A DNA stretch of 50,081 nt from Thermoplasmata archaeon (GTDB lineage Archaea; Thermoplasmatota; Thermoplasmata; Lutacidiplasmatales; SKW197), in NCBI GenBank assembly GCA_038874435.1, contig JAVZCK010000014.1, positions 1 to 50,081 of the forward strand, given 5' to 3'. Shown here piece by piece: positions 44,671-50,081 of this stretch (positions within the stretch are counted from its first letter, which is position 1; each line of letters starts with the position of its first letter). Under the pieces are notes generated by a model. That model worked only from the letters and a program-made list of their open reading frames with translations, ran no database searches and was not told the DNA's origin. The position numbers were made by a program, and so were the translations under genes.

Positions 44671-45806
44671 CCTACCCTTTCTTTCTTAACCACCTTTTTT
44701 TCAGTAATGTCTTCATCTGGCGTTCGGAATTTGTCAGCCCCTGTCTTGGTAAGCATATCTGTTTGCTCCGCTTCTTTCTTAAATTCCTTATCAAGTTCAC
44801 TGATTTCGCTCTCTATCTCGGAGTGCTTCGGAATTGGACCAAGAATGTCGTCAACCTTTCCAACTGTCTTCTCAATTTCCTCAACTTTGAGTGGTTCCCG
44901 TTCTGGCACCTTCCTACCCATTCCTAAATATTCTGCGGCCCCTTCCACGAGTTTTGTCACCTCAAATGGAATTATGAACTTTGTAGATGCCCCTTCACCT
45001 AGTTTCTTCACTGCCTCAAGGGAAAGCACAGTGAGGGATTTCTGGTCAAGTGGCAGAGCCCCGACAGAAAGAATGCGGAGCCGCTGGGCTTCACCCTGTG
45101 CCTCCAGAATAGTCCCAAGACGATTGCCCTCTGCAACCAGAATTCTTGACTGTCTAATACCTTCTGCCTCCAGAATTTTCGCTCTCTTCTTACCTTCAGC
45201 CACAAGAATTGCAGAGCGTTTCTCACCATCAGCACGGAGGATTGCTGCCCTTCTCTGTCGTTCTGCAGCGGTCTGCTCTTCCATTGCTGACTTCACTGGT
45301 CCAACAGGGTCAACCTCCCTGATTTCAACTGCCTCAACCTTAACGCCCCACTTGTCTGTTTCCTCATCTAAAATGTCTCTCAACCTTGCATTTATTTTTG
45401 CTCTATTGTAAAGAATTTCATCCAGCTCCATGTCTCCAATCACAGACCTAAGCGTTGTCTGGGCTAATGCAACTGTGGCAATTCTGTAGTTTGTGACTTC
45501 CATGTACGCTTTTTTCGGGTCTATTACCTTTATGTAAATTATTGCGTCCACATTTGTGGGAGAGTTATCTTTAGTAATAACTTCCTGTCTCGGAACATCT
45601 AGCACCTGGGTTCTCAAGTCCATTCGAATGACATCAGTAATAAGTGGCACAACAAAATTGACACCTGAGTGCATAATCCCACGATAAGTGCCCAGAACTA
45701 CCTTTATCCCTTGTTCATAAGGTGCAATTATTTTCACACCGCTTGCTGCAATCGCAAGCACAACCAAAATCAACACCACTGCCAGCAATATTATCAATAG
45801 GTCCAT
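44667..45806 (-). CDS. Stomatin/prohibitin-like SPFH membrane protein
   Basis: A single N-terminal TM helix (about 3-25) is followed by the SPFH domain (26-190, VVLGTYRGIMHSGVNFVVPL and VDAIIYIKVIDPKKAYMEV). A long Ala/Glu/Arg coiled coil comes next (about 185-255), with near-repeats of ILVAEGKKRAKILEAEG. An extended charged tail of some 110 residues ends the protein, longer than in typical 250-residue stomatins. Such proteins form ring or lattice microdomains and often pair with NfeD; no NfeD gene is adjacent. It is the second SPFH protein in the window, unlike the zinc-ribbon form at 4994. Confidence 0.92.
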   Translation of the reverse strand: MDLLIILLAVVLILVVLAIAASGVKIIAPYEQGIKVVLGTYRGIMHSGVNFVVPLITDVIRMDLRTQVLDVPRQEVITKDNSPTNVDAIIYIKVIDPKKAYMEVTNYRIATVALAQTTLRSVIGDMELDEILYNRAKINARLRDILDEETDKWGVKVEAVEIREVDPVGPVKSAMEEQTAAERQRRAAILRADGEKRSAILVAEGKKRAKILEAEGIRQSRILVAEGNRLGTILEAQGEAQRLRILSVGALPLDQKSLTVLSLEAVKKLGEGASTKFIIPFEVTKLVEGAAEYLGMGRKVPEREPLKVEEIEKTVGKVDDILGPIPKHSEIESEISELDKEFKKEAEQTDMLTKTGADKFRTPDEDITEKKVVKKERVG

Positions 45807-45848
45807 TTTACCATCTCCGTGTGGAAATGAGTTTGTAATATATTAACC

Positions 45849-46793
45849 TTAGCTTTGTGCTTTTTTGCTACACCTCGAAACTTGATTACAACCATTGCAT
45901 TTGCCGTCACATGGCTCAATGTGGACCATTGCATGGGTACCTGGGATTTCCCTTGCAATCTCTTTCTCAATATGGTCTGCGAGGTCATGAGCAGCCTGAA
46001 TTGTTTGGTCTTTGGCAACAACGATGTGCATATCAAGGTAAGTTTCACTCCCTGATTTTCTAGAACGGAATTTGTGGTATTCAACAAAGTTGTCTTTGTG
46101 CAAGTTGACAATCTCCATCACTTTCTTTTCCTCCGCTCTGCTCAGCCCCGTATCCATAAGCTCCTTGGATGCCTTCAAAACCAATTCTACACCTATCTTT
46201 ATGATGTAGATTGCCACCAGAATTGCAATGATGGGGTCGAGAATTACATGGCCTGTTATTCTTATCACCAAGAGCCCGAGAAAGACGCCAAGCGAGGTGT
46301 AGACATCTGCACTCAGGTGGGCTGCATCTGCTTCCAGAGCGGCCGAAGATGTCTCTCTTGCCACCTTTTTCAGGTTGAGAGAGACGAGGATATTAAGGAT
46401 TGTGGAAACAAGCATCACGCCAATGCCCAGTTCCATAAAAACTATCTCTCTCGGCAAAATAATACGGTCTATTGCCTCGTGGATTATGAAGACTGCTGCA
46501 AAAATTATGAGGGAGGCCTCAAGAAGGGCAGAGACGCTCTCTATTTTCCCGTGTCCATAAGAATGCTCTTTATCTGGAGGTTTTGATGCTTCTCTGACGG
46601 CATAGGTGGCTATCAATGCGGCCACAAGGTCATTGAGGGAGTGGAGGGCTTCTGAAATAATACTGATAGAACCAGAAAAGATTCCAACTATGAGCTTAAA
46701 GAAAGTTAAAAATGTATTTGACGCAACAGAAAGATAGGCGGCTTTTTTCTTTTTCTTGGCGTTACCAACGTTTTTAAGGGGTATCTTTTCCAC
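45849..46793 (-). CDS. Cation diffusion facilitator with Cys-rich C-terminal tail
   Basis: The 314-residue protein has the CDF six-TM domain with both HxxxD metal sites: EALHSLNDL (TM2) and EADAAHLSADVYTSLGV (TM5). A cytoplasmic domain (about 210-295, YLDMHIVVAKDQTIQAAHDL and THAMVHIEP) follows. The tail CDGKCNGCNQVSRCSKK has four Cys, rare in the family and likely metal-sensing. Substrate is probably Zn2+, Fe2+ or Mn2+. The frame is open upstream to 46925, but the region is poor; the GTG at 46793 gives the conserved KKKKKAAYLSVASN start and lies about 35 bases after a CATATAGAAAA tract. The gene is divergent from the surface protein at 46905. Confidence 0.9.
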   Translation of the reverse strand: MEKIPLKNVGNAKKKKKAAYLSVASNTFLTFFKLIVGIFSGSISIISEALHSLNDLVAALIATYAVREASKPPDKEHSYGHGKIESVSALLEASLIIFAAVFIIHEAIDRIILPREIVFMELGIGVMLVSTILNILVSLNLKKVARETSSAALEADAAHLSADVYTSLGVFLGLLVIRITGHVILDPIIAILVAIYIIKIGVELVLKASKELMDTGLSRAEEKKVMEIVNLHKDNFVEYHKFRSRKSGSETYLDMHIVVAKDQTIQAAHDLADHIEKEIAREIPGTHAMVHIEPCDGKCNGCNQVSRCSKKAQS

Positions 46794-46904
46794 AAGGGGG
46801 AATGACGCAAAGAATATTTGGGATTTTCTATATGCCAATAAACATATATATACCATTTGGATATTAGGTTTAGAGGATGACTTAATCATAAAAAGGTGAA
46901 GAAA

Positions 46905-49817
46905 ATGAATGTGAGAAAATACCAATCAGCACTTCTAATCTGCGCTCTTTTTGTAGCGAATACAATCTCGCTCCTCTCTACAGCGTGCATCTGTCCTACT
47001 TCGCTCGAAGAAAACCTATTGTCCGACTCCACCCGAGATTCCATGGTTATCCAGCCCACACCAGCAGATATGTTAGATACCTACATATCTCAATCAAACC
47101 CTACCTTAAACTACGGGATTAACAACACATTAAAAGTAAATGGAAGCAATCCAGAAAAAGTTCTTCTGAATTTCCCAATTTCAATGCCCTCTGGAAGTGT
47201 AATTACTGCTGCAACGTTGAGATTGTATTGCTATTATGCAGAAAACCCTAGCGAAACTCTTACTATAGGAGCTTACAAAATGCTCCGTTCATGGGAAGAG
47301 GGATATGGAAACGGCACTTCCTCAATTGGCGCCACATGGTATGTGAGGGACTCGAGTAATAGCTGGCAGAGTCCTGGCATGGCTGCAGGAATTGACTATG
47401 ATTCCACTGCAGTATCAACTACAAATGTAGCCGGGGGTTCCATATGGTATTCCTGGAACATCACATCAGTTTTCAGAGAATGGGTCTATGGGACCGCTCA
47501 AAATTTTGGACTGGCACTACAAACAAACTGGGGCAGCGGGAAATACTTCTATTCCTCAGATTGCGGAATCCAGCAATACTGGCCAAAGATAGAAGTGACA
47601 TACTTCATAGACACGACACCACCCGTGACGACTGCAACTGTTGTTGGTACAATGGGAGCAAATGGCTGGTACACAACAGCGGTCTCTGTCAACCTCTCTG
47701 CAACTGATTCAGGAATAGGTGTGGACAAAATATATTACAGAATCAACTCGGGAGGCTGGCAAGAATATATTGGCAACATTTCAATATCTAATGAGGGCTG
47801 GTATAACATCAGTTATTATGCTAAGGATAAGGTGGGAAATACGGAAACCGCGAAAACAGTCCAAGTTAAGGTGGACCTGGCTGCACCAAGCACTGAAGCG
47901 TATCTCACAGGAACACAAGGTGCTAACGAGTGGTATGTCTCGCCCGTGACACTTACCCTCCAAGGAGCAGATACGGCTTCTGGGGTGAACAGAACATACT
48001 ACAAACTAAACACATCACTCCAATGGCTAGTTTACACTGGACCCATAACCTACACAAACGATTCGTACTACACTGTGGAGTTTTATTCGATTGATTTTGC
48101 TGGGAGGCCAGAAACACCCAAAAGTATAACCTTTAAAATTGACAAAACCGCTCCGAATACCACATGCCAACTAACTGGCACATCTGGAGAAGGAGGCTGG
48201 TTCGTTTCTGAGGTAACTGTGAAACTCACCAGAAATGATAACAGTTCTGGTGTCTACGAAACTTACTATAGATTGAATTCCTCAGACAATTGGATGCTCT
48301 ACACCCAGGAATTCGTGGTGTCTGAGGAAGGTATCTATACCCTAGAATACTATTCAATTGACGATGCCGGTAACAACGAGGGCGTAAAACAAACGACAGT
48401 TAAAATCGATCTTACACCGCCTGAAGTCACTATAAATATCACTGGAAATCTCACATACTCCAGCTGGTACAACACAAATGCCACAGTTTCCATCACTGGT
48501 TTGGACCTTTCAGGCATCTCAGAGATCCAGTACAGTATTGATGGTGGCACCTGGGAGAACTACAGTTCTAGTGTAAAAATTTCTGCAGGGATGCACACAT
48601 TTGAATGCCGAGTGAAAAATGGAGCAGGTCTGATAACGACAAACACAACCCAGATAAATGTTGATACCCAGAAACCTCTTTCCACTGTGAGATTGACTGG
48701 CGACCTCGGAGCATACGGGTGGTACATCTCCAATGTCGTTGTGAACCTCACAGCCGAGGATGATATCTCAGGCATCAGCGAAATTGCATACAGATTCGGC
48801 GAGGGCTATGATTGGCAGGTCTACACAAATGAAATCTATTTGAGCACTGAAGGTACCACAATCCTCGAATATCGAGCGGTAGATGTTGCAGGCAACATTG
48901 AGGCTGTGCGAACCATTACCATCAAAATAGATTCTACACCCCCAACCACCCAGTACAACATCTCAGGAAAAAATGGAACAAACAACTGGTTTACTGGGAG
49001 AGTTGTTCTCAAACTCATGCCTGAGGACTATACGTCCGGCGTTACTGAGACATTTTATAGAATTGGTGCAAGTGGGGACTGGGCAAGATATGTTTCTGAA
49101 CTCTCTTTCGACGATGGTTCTTACGAAGTTTACTTCTACTCCGTTGACGTGGCTAGAAACAAGGAAACTGTGAAAAATGTATCCTTCAAAATAGACACCA
49201 TCGCTCCTGATGTAAAACATGGCCAGATTACAGAATGGCTCTACTCAGAAGAAATTCAAGTGAGTATAACGGTTTCAGAGTTTGGGAGTGGAATTGCCGA
49301 CGCACGTCTTTATTACAAAAACCCGACTTGGGGATCCTATAGGGATGTAAGAATGACAAGTTCTGATGGAAAAACCTACTCTGCCACTATCCCTAAGGAC
49401 GATGTGACTCTAGATGGAATCCAGTATTACATAGAGGTGCGAGATAATGCAGGCAATAGTGTGAGATTGCCTTCTGGTGGCAGTAATACACCTTACTTCA
49501 TCTCAACACACATAAATTACTGGTACCTTCTGTTGTTGATTCCTCTAATATTGGTAATTCTTTTTGTGGTCTTGAAATATCTAGACTACTGGGACGACTT
49601 TGTTCTCCTCTTCAAACCGAAGAAGAAGGAAAAGCCGAAACAGGAGAGGCCTCAGCCACCACCTGTTGTAAAGTGTGTAAGCTGTAACTATCCAATTCCT
49701 CATGAGGTTGTGAACCAGGCATTTGTGTGTCCCACCTGTGGTGCAGTGCTTCACCCTGCATGTGCTTCCAGGTTAACCACCTGTCCTAACTGCGGCACAA
49801 ACATCCATCCTCTGTGA
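46905..49817 (+). CDS. Large cell-surface protein: DNRLRE domain, OmpL47-type repeats, TM anchor, cytosolic zinc cluster
   Basis: The ATG at 46905 follows AGGTGA by five bases; a GTG at 46896 lies inside that site. A signal peptide (residues about 3-30, SALLICALFVANTISLL) precedes a DNRLRE domain (about 45-235, DTYISQSNPTLNYGINNTLK). About six repeats of 85-90 residues follow (236-765), each with GWY near the start, a YYRINSGGW-like centre, YYAKDKVGNTE and a final V-K-(V/I)-D. A diverged seventh beta domain comes next, then a TM helix (about 872-895) and KPKKKEKPK. A terminal cluster CVSC...CPTC...HPAC...CPNCG ends it, expected in the cytosol. It may be an S-layer-associated or adhesion protein that signals inward; that is inference. 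Confidence 0.87.
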   Translation: MNVRKYQSALLICALFVANTISLLSTACICPTSLEENLLSDSTRDSMVIQPTPADMLDTYISQSNPTLNYGINNTLKVNGSNPEKVLLNFPISMPSGSVITAATLRLYCYYAENPSETLTIGAYKMLRSWEEGYGNGTSSIGATWYVRDSSNSWQSPGMAAGIDYDSTAVSTTNVAGGSIWYSWNITSVFREWVYGTAQNFGLALQTNWGSGKYFYSSDCGIQQYWPKIEVTYFIDTTPPVTTATVVGTMGANGWYTTAVSVNLSATDSGIGVDKIYYRINSGGWQEYIGNISISNEGWYNISYYAKDKVGNTETAKTVQVKVDLAAPSTEAYLTGTQGANEWYVSPVTLTLQGADTASGVNRTYYKLNTSLQWLVYTGPITYTNDSYYTVEFYSIDFAGRPETPKSITFKIDKTAPNTTCQLTGTSGEGGWFVSEVTVKLTRNDNSSGVYETYYRLNSSDNWMLYTQEFVVSEEGIYTLEYYSIDDAGNNEGVKQTTVKIDLTPPEVTINITGNLTYSSWYNTNATVSITGLDLSGISEIQYSIDGGTWENYSSSVKISAGMHTFECRVKNGAGLITTNTTQINVDTQKPLSTVRLTGDLGAYGWYISNVVVNLTAEDDISGISEIAYRFGEGYDWQVYTNEIYLSTEGTTILEYRAVDVAGNIEAVRTITIKIDSTPPTTQYNISGKNGTNNWFTGRVVLKLMPEDYTSGVTETFYRIGASGDWARYVSELSFDDGSYEVYFYSVDVARNKETVKNVSFKIDTIAPDVKHGQITEWLYSEEIQVSITVSEFGSGIADARLYYKNPTWGSYRDVRMTSSDGKTYSATIPKDDVTLDGIQYYIEVRDNAGNSVRLPSGGSNTPYFISTHINYWYLLLLIPLILVILFVVLKYLDYWDDFVLLFKPKKKEKPKQERPQPPPVVKCVSCNYPIPHEVVNQAFVCPTCGAVLHPACASRLTTCPNCGTNIHPL
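47617..49200 (+). repeat. Six tandem ~265-bp protein-coding repeats
   Basis: Repeat units start near 47617, 47881, 48148, 48415, 48668 and 48939, with the next boundary near 49201, so the spacing is 253-271 bases. Each begins with an xxPxTTxxxTG phrase. The units differ in DNA sequence, so they are old duplications rather than recent ones. Confidence 0.8.
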
Positions 49818-50081
49818 GAAAAATAGAAGCAAAGAACAAAAAAGTTGCCGCTCTGATCGCCCATCAGTCATCGGGTCATAAAGAATAGCCATTACAAATC
49901 TTTATTTGGGAGAGGCATATAAAAACCTCCTTGGGTAGAAAGGAAGCATTCGCGGTGTGTCCCATTTGGAGCAAGATGGGACACCCTCTCTTTTCTAAGT
50001 AATGTCTCCATGCATCCATATTCCCAATTGAAGTCTCACCCAGTGCCTCAGTATAATACCTATCATGCTGATGTGTGCCAT
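49818..50081. other. Window end: promoter-like box, hairpin and possible partial minus-strand gene
   Basis: This 264-base end holds no complete gene. On the plus strand CATATAAAAACC (49916-49927) is a good TATA-like box, followed by a perfect hairpin GTGTCCCAT (49957-49965) and ATGGGACAC (49976-49984) with a ten-base loop. On the minus strand a frame is open from the window edge to a stop at 49876-49878, 67 codons, reading HDRYYTEALGETSIGNMDAW and then RHYLEKRGCP. It could be the end of a gene outside the window, perhaps of a mobile element. The two readings compete, and neither can be decided here. Confidence 0.3.

Noticed and set aside
47617-49200. Tandem ~265-bp units as a satellite or mobile repeat
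   Set aside because: They are in-frame protein domains of one gene with diverged DNA.

Overview
The window reads as chromosome of a euryarchaeon, most likely a member of the Thermoplasmatota or a close relative. Archaeal markers are RadB, Kae1, the RNA polymerase subunit RpoK, archaeal-type PheS, the DtdA-type D-aminoacyl-tRNA deacylase, HtpX, and two tRNA genes without an encoded CCA end. DUF835 proteins, frequent in Thermoplasmatota and Thermococcales, occur four times. TATA-like boxes sit about 24-30 bases before many starts, which suggests leaderless mRNAs. Internal operon genes instead carry GGAGGTGA-type ribosome sites and often GTG or TTG starts. Placement below phylum is not possible from sequence reading alone.

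Layout. 1-2409: two DUF835 genes sharing an almost identical 276-bp block. 6708-2418 (minus): a six-gene operon of a coiled-coil protein, an SPFH protein with three zinc ribbons, three zinc-ribbon proteins and HypC; it resembles the bacterial PspA/YdjG-YdjI membrane-stress cluster. 6761-7262: a 502-bp miniature transposable element with 13-bp perfect inverted ends, an ATAG target duplication and a decayed DUF2080-like gene. 7507-8229: a secreted fibre-like protein. 8281-14742: housekeeping genes (RadB, Kae1, glycerate kinase, a saccharopine-dehydrogenase-like enzyme, PheS, acylphosphatase). 14795-18976: a secreted zinc phospholipase C-like protein, two glycosyltransferases and PurC. 19061-22831: two convergent overlapping DUF835 genes and a STAND-type regulator flanked by two copies of a GTGATTTCACG site. 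22920-27541: RNase Z, an amino-acid permease with universal-stress domains, DtdA and a charged unknown protein. 27685-33743: an ATPase with TPR repeats, a membrane zinc-ribbon protein, a phosphoglucosamine/phosphomannose mutase and a CoA-disulfide-reductase-like flavoprotein.

33860-38129: tRNA-Val, then a tight three-gene operon of an opine-dehydrogenase-like enzyme, a cobalamin-binding enzyme and an asparagine-synthetase-like protein whose glutaminase nucleophile Cys is replaced by Thr. This is the best candidate here for an undescribed pathway. 38189-46793: P-type ATPase, ArsR-type regulator with RpoK, a small protein, HtpX, a polyprenol-kinase-like membrane protein, tRNA-Asp, an isopropylmalate/homoisocitrate-type dehydrogenase, a stomatin-like SPFH protein and a cation efflux protein. 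46905-49817: a large cell-surface protein with a DNRLRE domain and about six 88-residue repeats, ending in a membrane anchor and a cytoplasmic zinc cluster.

A recurring theme is membrane proteins that end in, or begin with, cytosolic zinc ribbons (the 2631-6178 operon, 30445 and 46905), together with many signalling or scaffold proteins of unknown partners (DUF835, STAND/TPR, SPFH). No CRISPR array, rRNA gene or intact transposase was seen.
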